From Onstottus_A sp049273835 (GTDB lineage: Bacteria > Acidobacteriota > Blastocatellia > UBA7656): a stretch of 18,759 nucleotides of DNA. The notes beneath the pieces are model-generated. The model was not told the DNA's origin, did not search any database, and saw only the letters and a list, made by a program, of their open reading frames with translations. The position numbers were made by a program, and so were the translations under genes. The stretch covers positions 1 to 18,759 of the forward strand of contig JBASRM010000653.1 in NCBI GenBank assembly GCA_049273835.1, in the 5' to 3' direction. Position 1 is the first letter of the stretch. The number at the start of each line of letters is the position of its first letter. Of the stretch, positions 1 to 7,460 are shown in pieces.

Positions 1-56
1 AAATACACCGTCCTTCATTCATCACTTATCATCCATAACTCATCGTTCGAAATCTG

Positions 57-124
<68 letters not shown>

Positions 125-146
<22 letters not shown>

Positions 147-613
147 GCATGTTGTTGAGAATTGCGTCTTTCGCGAAAAAAGGATTGTAGCATCCGCCGA
201 CATTCGTCCTCAAGGATGCCTCCTTCCACGCTGATCTGATGATTCAAAAAATCGGTACTGCAAATACCAAAATGAGTGTCCACCGCGCCGGCTTTGAGAT
301 CCTTTGCACCGTACGCGAGCCTCTCGATTCGCGCGTGCACCAGGGCGCCGGCACACATCGCGCAGGGCTCGATTGTCGAGTACAGCACGGCTCCGATGAG
401 CCGATAGTTGCCGGTGGTTTGAGCAGCATTTCGAAGGGCCAGTATTTCCGCGTGTGCGGTCGGGTCACTCGCGCGGATCACGCAATTCCGGCCGCGCCCG
501 ATGATTGTGTCGCCGCGCACCACGATCGCCCCGACTGGAACCTCACCATCCTCGCGAGCCGCTTCGGCTTCGATTAGCGCTTGCCGCATAAACTCTTCAT
601 CGCGAGGTTCCAT
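125..613 (-). CDS. tadA: tRNA-specific adenosine-34 deaminase TadA
   Basis: Zinc-dependent deaminase that converts A34 to inosine in the tRNA wobble position (tRNA-Arg ACG in most bacteria); cytoplasmic. From the ATG at 613 the protein has 162 residues, normal for TadA. The zinc and proton-shuttle motif HAE is at residues 54-56 and the second zinc motif PCAMC at 83-87; GEVPVGAIVV near residue 25 is the usual N-terminal signature. I chose ATG 613 because the next residues align with the usual TadA start and GGGA lies about 10 bases upstream. A GTG at 628 would add five residues. The 3' end overlaps the tRNA-Ser gene by 22 bases: the final codons GAG AGG TGC GAG AGT GGT TGA are the acceptor and D-arm region of the tRNA. 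The Cys/Gln/Arg-rich tail is therefore probably unconstrained as protein. Confidence 0.95.
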
Positions 614-813
614 GTAGTATTTTCCCACTTCGAGGAAACGCGAATGTTACTGGTCACTCTGAGGGGTGTCAAGAAACTGCTATTGTCATGCTTTGTCACG
701 TCCTCCGTCCGCGCCAAGGAATTGAATCAACCCATTGCATTGCCAGGAGTCGCAGTGCAGAATCAACATCTCGAAGCTGGTATTCGAAGCGCTTTCACAT
801 TTGCAGACGGATC

Positions 814-1644
814 ATGATTCTAAGAACCAACAGCGGACCGATTTACTACGAGATTGCCGGCGCGGGGTCGCCTCTTGTTTTTATCAGCGGTTGGGCGATG
901 TCGTGTGAATGCTGGCGGCCCGCGGTCGCGATGCTCAAGCACAGACACCGCTGTTTGATTTACGATTCACGCGGCGTTGGGCGGTCGCAGCCTTCTTCGA
1001 TCAACGCGGGGTTCACAATCGAAGACCACGCCGATGACCTGCATTCGGTTGTTGAAGCCGCGCAGATGTTCGATGCCGTACTCGTGGCGCACGAGACTGG
1101 CTCGCTCATCTCCGCGCTCAACGCCCGGCGTCATCCCCAGGATATGCGATCGCTGATAGTCGTCAGCCCGCGCGCGGGGATGTCGCAGGACGACGTCAAG
1201 AATCTGGCGGTGTTTACCCCTGCTTCGCTCGCGTTGCGCGAGCTTGCTCAGTTTCCGATACTGCGAAACGTCGTCGCAAGAAGATTCCGCCGCGCGCCTA
1301 AAGCGTACCGTGACACGCTCTTCAGCGACTTTGCGGAGTTGAGCCCGCGCGCCGCATATGAAACCGCACTCTCTGCATCGAGCGGGGAGGCTTTGGTGGT
1401 TTTGGAGAATCTGATCGAACGCACCGGTTCTCGGGTCCTGTTCGTCTGTGGAGAGAAGGACAAGAAGGGGGCGGCAGAAGCTCGAAGACTGTTTTCGCTG
1501 GCGAGGTCCGGGAAGCTGGCAACGCTGCGCGACTGCGGATTTCTGCCCATGCTAGAATACCGCCGGCAATTCGTTAAGCTGGTCGAAGAATTCGTCTCCA
1601 GTGACCGCCCGGCGGCGAATGCTAGAGCGATTTTGAAGAGATGA
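814..1644 (+). CDS. alpha/beta-hydrolase-fold protein lacking the catalytic Ser and His (probable pseudoenzyme)
   Basis: A 276-residue protein with the layout of the alpha/beta hydrolase family: oxyanion strand region PLVFISGWAMSCECW near residue 20, then YDSRGVGRSQP, then the nucleophile-elbow strand. The elbow, normally G-H-S-M-G, reads A-H-E-T-G with Glu94 (codon 1093-1095) in place of the nucleophilic Ser. The acid turn VCGEKD is kept (Asp216). The catalytic His, normally in a CGHxPxxE motif, is Phe243 in CGFLPMLE. Two of three triad residues are therefore gone while the fold signature is intact, so I infer a non-hydrolytic role such as ligand binding, or a changed chemistry. ATG 814 is preferred over an ATG at 688 because residues encoded before it are low-quality and Cys/Arg-rich, and family homology starts right after it. 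DUF2752 follows 22 bases downstream, so the two are probably co-transcribed. Confidence 0.85.
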   Translation: MILRTNSGPIYYEIAGAGSPLVFISGWAMSCECWRPAVAMLKHRHRCLIYDSRGVGRSQPSSINAGFTIEDHADDLHSVVEAAQMFDAVLVAHETGSLISALNARRHPQDMRSLIVVSPRAGMSQDDVKNLAVFTPASLALRELAQFPILRNVVARRFRRAPKAYRDTLFSDFAELSPRAAYETALSASSGEALVVLENLIERTGSRVLFVCGEKDKKGAAEARRLFSLARSGKLATLRDCGFLPMLEYRRQFVKLVEEFVSSDRPAANARAILKR

Positions 1645-1666
1645 TCCCTCAGGCTCGAGTGACACG

Positions 1667-2179
1667 ATGGAAGCAGAGTCGACCGCCGCTCAACAAGTCT
1701 CAAACCGAATCGAATCTTCGACTGCGCAGCCTTCGAAGAAGCTTGCAGTGTTTGCGCTTGTCGGACTGTTCGCCGTATTCGTGGCCAGCGCGCTTTTCAA
1801 CCCGCCGGCGGGCGAGTATTTCACCATCTGCGGCTTTAAGAACTTCACCGGTCTGCCGTGTCCCGGTTGTGGTCTGACGCATTCTTTCTGTGCGGTGGCA
1901 AAAGGCGATTTTACTAACTCGTTCGCATTCAACCTGCTCGGGCCGCCGCTGTTTCTGGGGTTGGTTTTGCTTTGGATTAGATCAGCGTTCGTTTTGTCGA
2001 ACAGGAGCAGCGTAGTTGCAGGATTCGACCGGATGGCGGAACGGTTCAACCTGGTGCGAGCCTTCGCAATCGCGTTTGTGGTGTACGGAACCGCGCGGAT
2101 CGTTTACCTGCTTGCTTATCATCCGCTGGCTTACAACGACAGTCCACTATCGAGACTAATCGCCCGCCTGATTCATTGA
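1667..2179 (+). CDS. DUF2752 family membrane protein
   Basis: A 170-residue protein of unknown function. The N-terminal 24 residues are polar; a hydrophobic segment at about 26-44 follows, then the family signature CPGCGLTHS at residues 65-73 next to an FTGLP stretch. Two more hydrophobic segments lie at about 90-110 and 130-150. The two close Cys in CPGC and the preceding Cys55 suggest a metal or redox site on one face of the membrane; that is inference, as the family has no established function. The start at 1667 is 22 bases after the upstream hydrolase-fold stop. The 3' end is only 9 bases from the convergent VOC gene, leaving no room for a separate terminator. Confidence 0.85.
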   Translation: MEAESTAAQQVSNRIESSTAQPSKKLAVFALVGLFAVFVASALFNPPAGEYFTICGFKNFTGLPCPGCGLTHSFCAVAKGDFTNSFAFNLLGPPLFLGLVLLWIRSAFVLSNRSSVVAGFDRMAERFNLVRAFAIAFVVYGTARIVYLLAYHPLAYNDSPLSRLIARLIH

Positions 2180-2188
2180 ACCTTCAGC

Positions 2189-2635
2189 TTAGAGCAATCC
2201 CATCCGCTGCAACACCGATTCCGGCCACAGCTCCAGCATCAGTCCGAAAGGATCGCGGATCATCATTCGGTCTTCGTTGAGATCGATTACTTCGATCTTA
2301 TACTCGGTCAGCCGTCGCCCCAGCGACGCGAGGTCGTCATCTTCGATAGTGAAAGCAATGTGATCGATCTCTCGTTGACCGTGTTCCTGTTGTCGCTTCA
2401 GGAATCCGATTCTGAATCTGTCGCCGATCTTCAAGTAGGTGGCATCGATTTGAAAGCCCCGATCTTCGGCTTCCGGGATAGTGCCGGTCGAGGGAACATC
2501 CGCTCGGCGCGAGGCGTCCCGGCGCAGGTATACGCGGGCGCCAAAAACAATCACGTAAAAACGTTCCGCAAGCTCGAGGTCATCGCATGGGACCTCGATG
2601 TGGTGGAACGCGCTGTGCCTGATCATTGGATTCAT
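2189..2635 (-). CDS. VOC (glyoxalase/bleomycin resistance) superfamily protein
   Basis: A 148-residue single-domain vicinal-oxygen-chelate protein. HHIEV at residues 11-15, DHIAFTIED at 91-99 and the terminal DPFGLMLELW at 129-138 are the usual beta-alpha-beta-beta-beta landmarks. His12, His92 and Glu135 sit where metal ligands are found in the superfamily. VOC proteins include glyoxalases, ring-cleaving dioxygenases and resistance proteins, and nothing here identifies the substrate. Two closely spaced starts (2635 and 2626) are possible; an ATG at 2668 would add a non-homologous stretch. It is the last gene of the minus-strand run hemE, small protein, VOC. Confidence 0.85.
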   Translation of the reverse strand: MNPMIRHSAFHHIEVPCDDLELAERFYVIVFGARVYLRRDASRRADVPSTGTIPEAEDRGFQIDATYLKIGDRFRIGFLKRQQEHGQREIDHIAFTIEDDDLASLGRRLTEYKIEVIDLNEDRMMIRDPFGLMLELWPESVLQRMGLL

Positions 2636-2699
2636 TGAATGCTCAAAAAAAGCGCGAGCCTGCCGCAACGGTGCTCGTCTATCTGTTATTTTGCGCGGG

Positions 2700-2993
2700 T
2701 TAACGCTTCCGCTGTTCGCTTCGATATATGCGTTGGATTTCCGAATCGTGCAGTCGATCGCGGTCCGCGTGGCGTTCCTCTTCCTCGCTGACTCCGCTTG
2801 CCCGTCGAAGCAGGTTCAAGGCTCGGTCTCGAACCTGCTTTATCTCTTTGCGACCGTCTTCAAATTCAATCTCGACTGCGGCAGATTCATTCGCACCCAG
2901 AACCCGCGTTACGCTGCCGTAGAGAATTCCGGAAGGCATCGCATAGCTCACTTCATCGCCCTTTTTGAAATCCGTTCGATGACCTTTGTTCAT
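2700..2993 (-). CDS. small charged hypothetical protein downstream of hemE
   Basis: A 97-residue soluble protein. The first 60 residues (GDEVSYAMPSGILYGSVTRV, then VEIEFEDGRKEIKQV) have the alternating pattern of a small SH3- or Tudor-like beta barrel. The last 35 residues are highly charged and probably helical or disordered (EEEERHADRDR). I do not recognise a named family. It starts 19 bases after the hemE stop on the same strand and lies 64 bases upstream of the VOC gene, so it is likely co-transcribed with hemE. Whether it has anything to do with heme synthesis cannot be told from sequence. Confidence 0.7.
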   Translation of the reverse strand: MNKGHRTDFKKGDEVSYAMPSGILYGSVTRVLGANESAAVEIEFEDGRKEIKQVRDRALNLLRRASGVSEEEERHADRDRLHDSEIQRIYRSEQRKR

Positions 2994-3012
2994 GTTCGCT
3001 CCAATTTGCTCT

Positions 3013-4038
3013 TTAGATCGGCGCAGTTTTCGCCGCCTCGATGAAAGCCCGCGCGTTTTCGACCGGGGTCATCGGAAGAATACCATGACCCAGATTCAAA
3101 ATATGACGGCGGCCGCCACCCTCGCGAATGAGCTGGCGAGCCTTGGTGGTGATAATTTCGGGAGTCGAAAGTAACACGCAGGGGTCGAGATTCCCTTGAA
3201 GGACTGGACGCGGACCGACGCGAGCACGGGCGTCTTCGAGATTCACGCGCCAATCGATGCTCAGTACGTCGGCTCCGCACGTGGCCATCTGCTCCAGAAA
3301 AGTCCCACTGCCGTTGATGTATAAGATCGAGGGCGCAGCTTTTCTGTCCAGTGAGTCGAAGATTCTTTGTTCATAGGGTAATGCAAATTCCGCGTAGTCT
3401 CGCGGAGAGAGTTCGCCGGCCCAAGAATCGAATAACTGAATCACCTGGGCGCCGGCTTCGATCTGCGCATTCAGGTAAAGAATAATCGTGCTGGCGATTT
3501 TGTCGAGCAGTTTATGAAGCGTGGAGGGATCGGCGTACATGAGTCGCTTCACCTGCGCGTAGTTCTTAGAACCGCCGCCTTCGATCATGTATGCGGCAAG
3601 CGTCCACGGCGCGCCTGCGAACCCAATCAGGGGAACAGCGCCGTCAAGCTCGCGCCTGAGCGTGCGGATGATCTCCATCACAAAGCCCGTCTTCTCGATT
3701 GGGTCAGGGACGACCAGCCGATCGATCTGGGCGTTTGAACGAATTGGATCTGGGAGCTCCGGGCCCTTCTGTTCGGTAAGTCTTACTTCCTGACCCATTG
3801 CTTCCACCGGAATCAATATGTCGCTGAACATAATCACCGCATCTACGCCGAGAATGCGATAGGGTTGAAGCGAAACTTCGGCCGCAAGTTCAGGAGTTTT
3901 GCACAGCGTCAGGAAATCAGTATCTGCGCGCACGGCTCGATACTCGGGCAGATAACGGCCTGCCTGGCGCATCATCCAAACAGGAGTCCTTTCGACTGCG
4001 TCGCCGCGCGCAGCACGGATCAGTAGATCGTTTGTCAT
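3013..4038 (-). CDS. hemE: uroporphyrinogen decarboxylase HemE
   Basis: Converts uroporphyrinogen III to coproporphyrinogen III in the cytoplasm by removing four acetate carboxyls. The 341-residue length is typical. The signature RQAGRYLPEYR is at residues 24-34 and the active-site loop MFSDILIP at 70-77 with Asp73. GAPWTLAAYMIEGG lies near residue 140, and the C-terminal NLGHGILPMTPVENA motif is intact. A well-spaced promoter (4102-4130) lies about 60 bases upstream; a clear Shine-Dalgarno sequence is not visible. Its pathway predecessor hemD lies about 12 kb away with its own promoter, so the genes are not an operon here. Confidence 0.97.
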   Translation of the reverse strand: MTNDLLIRAARGDAVERTPVWMMRQAGRYLPEYRAVRADTDFLTLCKTPELAAEVSLQPYRILGVDAVIMFSDILIPVEAMGQEVRLTEQKGPELPDPIRSNAQIDRLVVPDPIEKTGFVMEIIRTLRRELDGAVPLIGFAGAPWTLAAYMIEGGGSKNYAQVKRLMYADPSTLHKLLDKIASTIILYLNAQIEAGAQVIQLFDSWAGELSPRDYAEFALPYEQRIFDSLDRKAAPSILYINGSGTFLEQMATCGADVLSIDWRVNLEDARARVGPRPVLQGNLDPCVLLSTPEIITTKARQLIREGGGRRHILNLGHGILPMTPVENARAFIEAAKTAPI

Positions 4039-4101
4039 CAGATGTCTTTCAAAAAAGCAGACTTGGGTCCTTGCAGCTCTCGCCGGAATTGATCGCGAAT
4101 G

Positions 4102-4130
4102 ATTCTAACAACGGCCCGTTGGCCGCTCAA
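4102..4130 (-). promoter_or_regulatory. putative sigma-70 promoter of hemE with internal inverted repeat
   Basis: On the minus strand a -35 TTGAGC (4130-4125) and -10 TAGAAT (4107-4102) are separated by exactly 17 bases. Transcription would start near 4095, giving a leader of roughly 57 bases. The spacer holds a 13-base inverted repeat, CAACGG-C-CCGTTG at 4109-4121, placed where a repressor could block polymerase. Promoter seen by consensus only; the operator role is inference. Confidence 0.5.
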
Positions 4131-4186
4131 GATTTTATCGGATGATGACTCGGTAGCTTCGCGGCGGAGAGGGGAACCTTTCGGGG

Positions 4187-4204
4187 GGCGGAGCCCGTCG
4201 GCAG
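4187..4204 (-). repeat. inverted partial copy of the 4224-4738 repeat unit
   Basis: The reverse complement of these 18 bases matches the GTGCCGATGGGCTCCGCC core of the downstream array at 16 of 18 positions. It faces the array from 20 bases upstream of the first unit. Confidence 0.6.
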
Positions 4205-4223
4205 GGCGGCTTCAGAGGTCATT

Positions 4224-4738
4224 GCGGCTACGCCGCCCGCTGTGCCGATGGGCTCCGCCCTCGGGAACCCTCGTTCGGCCACCCATTGCGGCTACGCCGC
4301 CCCCTGTGCCGATGGGCTCCGCCCTCGGGAACCCTCGTTCGGCCACCCAGCGGCTACGCCGCCCCCTGTGCCGATGGGCTCCGCCCTCGGTAAACCTCGT
4401 TCGGCCACCCAGCGGCTACGCCGCCCACTGTGCCGATGGGCTCCGCCCTCGGGAACCCTCGTTCGGCCACCCAGCGGCTACGCCGCCCTCTGTGCCGATG
4501 GGCTCCCCCCTCGGGAGACCTCCTCTCACCCCCAGCGGCTACGCCGCCCACTGTGCCGATGGGCTCCGCCCTCGGTAACCTCGTTCGGCCCCCCAGCGGC
4601 TACGCCGCCCTCTGTGCCGAATGGGCTCCGCCCTCGGGAACCCTCGTTCGGCCACCCATTGCGGCTACGCCGCCCTCTGTGCCGATGGGCTCCGCCCTCG
4701 GGAACCCTCGTTCGGCCCCCCAGCGGCTACGCCGCTCC
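4224..4738. repeat. GC-rich tandem array, nine units of 61-65 bp
   Basis: The motif GCGGCTACGCCGC recurs at 4224, 4288, 4350, 4412, 4474, 4535, 4596, 4661 and 4723; the last unit is truncated. Steps are 64, 62, 62, 62, 61, 61, 65 and 62 bases. Each unit holds two potential hairpins: GCGGC-TAC-GCCGC, and a stem pairing CCGA/TCGG outside and GGGC/GCCC inside, with one bulged T and a TCC loop. Because most unit lengths are not multiples of three, reading frames through the array shift and it is not a protein repeat. It fills the gap between the mpg stop and the hemE promoter, both on the minus strand, so read-through from mpg would transcribe it. Apart from this array and the hemE promoter, nothing else was seen in 4039-4750. 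Confidence 0.95.
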
Positions 4739-4750
4739 TGACTTTCCGAA

Positions 4751-5293
4751 TCATCTACTCACGAATGGGCTATCGATCTCATAAAATCGCCACTCGAGGT
4801 TCGCCGCACGGGAAATCCCAATGCGCTTGCTCGTGGCGATCGCCGGCGTCGTCTTTCGCGCTTTGACTTTGATGCCTCGCCCAATACGCTGTCCGTTGTT
4901 GCTCAGATCGATTCCAAACGCTTCGCAAAGACGGCCTGGCCCGCTGGCGAGCTTCCGGATATCGCCGGTGCCGCGCCTAGCCTGCATCAGCTCCAGGCCT
5001 CGCGTGGGCTCAACAGCTCGAATGAGCACCGCGCCCGGACCCTCACGATCGGTCGTGAAATTCAAACAGTAGTACATCCCGTAGATGAAGTAGACATAGA
5101 CGTGGCCGTAGGTGTGCTGCATCACAGCCGACTGCCTAGGGCGCATTACCGAATGAGAAGCAGCGTCGATCGTGTAGGCTTCAGTCTCGACGATGCGCCC
5201 TTCGCACTCTCCCACGACCAACATCGATCCGATTAGATCACGCGCTACGATCAGCGTCTCGCGAGCGAAGAATTCTGAGTTAAGGTAGGCCAT
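4751..5293 (-). CDS. mpg: DNA-3-methyladenine glycosylase, AAG/MPG family
   Basis: Removes alkylated and deaminated purines from DNA to start base-excision repair. The 180-residue protein has the AAG-fold landmarks: RIVETEAY at residues 33-40, with Glu38 aligning to catalytic Glu125 of human AAG and Tyr40 to its intercalating Tyr127; His47 aligning to His136; HVYVYFIYGMYYCLN at 64-78; and VLIRAVEP with Arg92 aligning to Arg182. The C-terminal GISRAANLEWRFY...PFVSR block is complete, so the gene is intact although slightly shorter than many bacterial homologues. It is transcribed away from mgtE. No convincing Shine-Dalgarno sequence precedes ATG 5293. The symbol is generic for the family. Confidence 0.95.
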   Translation of the reverse strand: MAYLNSEFFARETLIVARDLIGSMLVVGECEGRIVETEAYTIDAASHSVMRPRQSAVMQHTYGHVYVYFIYGMYYCLNFTTDREGPGAVLIRAVEPTRGLELMQARRGTGDIRKLASGPGRLCEAFGIDLSNNGQRIGRGIKVKARKTTPAIATSKRIGISRAANLEWRFYEIDSPFVSR

Positions 5294-5400
5294 GATGATG
5301 AGCGGCGTTTGACTTTCTCTGTCCGGCGGCGCATTGACGAGCCTCCGCTTCGGGTCGAGGATTCTAACGAACCGCTATTACATTGCGCCACTTTGAGGGG

Positions 5401-5432
5401 AGCGGAGTTAAGGAATCCGCTGGGGCTTTTTT
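5401..5432 (+). terminator. possible intrinsic terminator or attenuator upstream of mgtE
   Basis: AGCGGA (5401-5406) can pair with TCCGCT (5416-5421), with extra TT/AA pairs inside. After GGGGC comes a run of six T (5427-5432) and then TTCTTTTG-like sequence. On the plus strand this looks like an intrinsic terminator, but no plus-strand gene lies upstream. It could be a leader attenuator for mgtE if transcription begins before 5400, or fortuitous. Confidence 0.35.
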
Positions 5433-5435
5433 CTT

Positions 5436-5463
5436 TTGCCGCGACTCGCGCCTATGCTATAAA
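5436..5463 (+). promoter_or_regulatory. putative promoter of mgtE
   Basis: TTGCCG (5436-5441) and TATAAA (5458-5463) are separated by 16 bases, with a predicted start near 5470 and a leader of about 66 bases. The -10 is good and the -35 moderate. It lies directly after the T run of the hairpin at 5401-5432. Confidence 0.4.
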
Positions 5464-5535
5464 GGTTCCGGCGAACAGCAGTCGTAATGGACAGTCACCC
5501 TTCAAACTTTATGTTACGCAGCGGAGACGATTCGG

Positions 5536-6927
5536 ATGCAGGCGCAACGGCTAAATCTAATGCTGGACTCCGTCGGCCGTCTCGCGCGCCGGGGCGCGAT
5601 GTCGAACGCCGCCAACCTTCTGACCAAGCTTCGTCCCGTTGACATCGCTCAGATCCTCGACCAACTCCCCCAACGCGACAGCGAGATAGTATTCGAAGCA
5701 TTTGTCCGCCACGACCTCAGCAAAGCGGCCGAAGCGCTCTCTGAAATGGAGACGGGCCGCTCGGTAGCTTTGTTAAAGACGCTCAATCGCGAAGATGTTT
5801 CGCGGCTGCTTCAAGAGCTTCCTTCAGACGACGCAACGCTTATCGTATCCGAGCTGCCCGAGGAGTTGCGCGACGAGTTTCTCGACGCTATGAAGCTCGA
5901 GCACTCGAGTGTTGTCAACGAGCTGCTCGGATTTCCGGACGAGACCGCCGGGCGAATGATGACGCCCGAGTACTTTGCGTTGGACGAAGATGTCACGGTT
6001 TCGGAAGCCATCACCGAATTACAGCGGCGCTCCGAAGAATTCGAGATGGCGTTTTATCTGTACGTGGTCGATTCGCGGAATCATCTGCTTGGCGTGGTCA
6101 GTTTGCGCCAGCTTCTGTTGAATCCGCCTTCGACGCCGCTCCGGAAGATCATGATTGGCGATGCGATCAAGGTCACAACCGATACCGATCAGGAGGAAGT
6201 TGCGCGGATAGTCGCAACCTACAACCTGCTGGCGGTCCCGGTGGTCGACGAAGAGAACAAGCTTGTAGGAATCATCACCGTGGACGACGTTTTGGATGTG
6301 ATGCGCGAGGAGGCGACAGAAGATATTTACGCGCTTGCCGGCGTTGAGGCCGATGATCGCGCGCTCGGTTCGGCGACAAACTCGGCGCGCCGGAGGCTTC
6401 CATGGCTTTTGCTGTCGCTTGGAGCAGCGCTGATTGCGGTGGCAATCGTCCAGTATTACGTCACTACGATCGAAAGCTCGATATGGCTGGCGGTTTTGAT
6501 ACCGGTTGTCGCAACGATGGGAAGCAATGCGGCTACCCAAACGATGACCGTGGTCGTGCGGGGGATCGGCCTGGGCGAAGTCGGCTGGGAAACTGGTCTG
6601 AGGGTTGTCACCAAAGAGGCGCTGGTCGGGTTGATTAACGGGTTGATAATCGGCGCCAGCGTGTGCGTGATCATCGCTATCTGGTTTGGCGCGAAGCTTG
6701 GCTCGATGCGATTGGGTCTAAAGTTCGGCGGCATTCTTGGGGTGACGATGGTGCTGAGCCTTGTCGTGGCCGGGGCGTTGGGTACGCTCATTCCGGTTCT
6801 CCTCAAGCGCTTCCGAGTAGACCCGGCGCTTGCATCATCAATGTTCGTAGTCACCTTTACAGATGTGATCACTTTCTTTTTTTACCTCGGCATCGCGACC
6901 CTGCTTCTCAGTCACTTCAAGATCTAG
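5536..6927 (+). CDS. mgtE: magnesium transporter MgtE
   Basis: Mg2+-gated channel of the inner membrane. The 463 residues follow the MgtE plan. The helical MgtE_N domain spans about 1-135 with its LPxxDxxxxF-type repeats. Two CBS domains follow at about 140-197 and 203-262 (MMTPEYFALDEDVTVSEAI; KVTTDTDQEEVARIV; GIITVDDVLDVM). The membrane domain from about 287 has five hydrophobic segments. MGSNAATQTMTV (328-339) is the conserved TM2 region. Asp443 in FTDVITFFFYLG aligns with the pore Asp432 of the Thermus enzyme. GGAG at 5523-5526 lies 9 bases before the ATG and fixes the start. In known MgtE proteins, Mg2+ binding to the CBS and N domains closes the pore. I did not recognise an M-box riboswitch in the leader. 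Confidence 0.96.
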   Translation: MQAQRLNLMLDSVGRLARRGAMSNAANLLTKLRPVDIAQILDQLPQRDSEIVFEAFVRHDLSKAAEALSEMETGRSVALLKTLNREDVSRLLQELPSDDATLIVSELPEELRDEFLDAMKLEHSSVVNELLGFPDETAGRMMTPEYFALDEDVTVSEAITELQRRSEEFEMAFYLYVVDSRNHLLGVVSLRQLLLNPPSTPLRKIMIGDAIKVTTDTDQEEVARIVATYNLLAVPVVDEENKLVGIITVDDVLDVMREEATEDIYALAGVEADDRALGSATNSARRRLPWLLLSLGAALIAVAIVQYYVTTIESSIWLAVLIPVVATMGSNAATQTMTVVVRGIGLGEVGWETGLRVVTKEALVGLINGLIIGASVCVIIAIWFGAKLGSMRLGLKFGGILGVTMVLSLVVAGALGTLIPVLLKRFRVDPALASSMFVVTFTDVITFFFYLGIATLLLSHFKI

Positions 6928-6984
6928 ACGGCTACTGACGATGACATAAGTCTTCAGCGGGATTCCCAGCAGTGTCGGGGATCT

Positions 6985-7417
6985 CGGAACGCCACACCTC
7001 GCCAGCGGTGGGGATCACGTTAAAACCTACAACACCTAGCCCGAGTAGCCGATGCCCACGCGCGCCAGCGGTGGGTCGGTCACGTTAGAACCTACATGCC
7101 TGAGGCGAACCCGGGATGCCCACACGCGCCAGCGGTGGGTCGGTCACGCTAAAACCTACAACACCTAGCCCGCCTCGAGATGCCCACACGCGCCAGCGGT
7201 GGGTCGGGTCACGTTAGAACCTACAACACCTAGCCCGAGTAGCCGATGCCCACGCGCGCCAGCGGTGGGTCGGTCACGCTAAAACCTACAACACCTAGCC
7301 CGCCTCGAGATGCCCACACGCGGCAGCGGTGGGTCGGTCACGCTAAAACCTACAACACCTAGCCCGCCTCGAGATGCCCACACGCGCCAGCGGTGGGTCG
7401 GTCACGTTCCAACCTAT
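6985..7417. repeat. tandem array A, seven units of 64-65 bp
   Basis: The landmark TCACG(T/C)TARAACCTAC recurs at 7015, 7080, 7144, 7209, 7274, 7338 and 7402, a period of 64-65 bases. Each unit also has a stem such as 7183-7203: outer arms CCCAC/GTGGG, inner arms CGC/GCG, loop GCCA and one bulged A (G in some units). The first unit is degenerate. The last ends in TCACGTTCCAACCTAT, which is closer to array B than to its neighbours. The array starts about 60 bases after the mgtE stop. Non-triplet periods exclude a protein repeat. Bases 6928-6984 show no recognisable gene. Confidence 0.95.
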
Positions 7418-7460
7418 CATAACGCCATTACTTAAGCGGGTTCATAGGCTGGAACGTGAG
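7401..7460. repeat. inverted-repeat junction between arrays A and B
   Basis: Bases 7401-7417 and the reverse complement of 7444-7460 match at 15 of 17 positions, around a 26-base unique loop (7418-7443). This is the point where the array polarity flips. As RNA it would form a long stem; as DNA it is a cruciform candidate. Confidence 0.85.

Noticed and set aside
688..813. N-terminal extension of the hydrolase-fold protein from ATG 688
   Set aside because: The 42 extra residues are Cys/Arg/Ser-rich with no family match, and the fold begins at ATG 814.
4099..4866. Open frames of 100-180 codons through the GC-rich array (repeated MGSALGNPRSAT-type peptides)
   Set aside because: Unit lengths of 61, 62, 64 and 65 shift the frame, the peptides come from several frames in turn, and the units carry hairpins.
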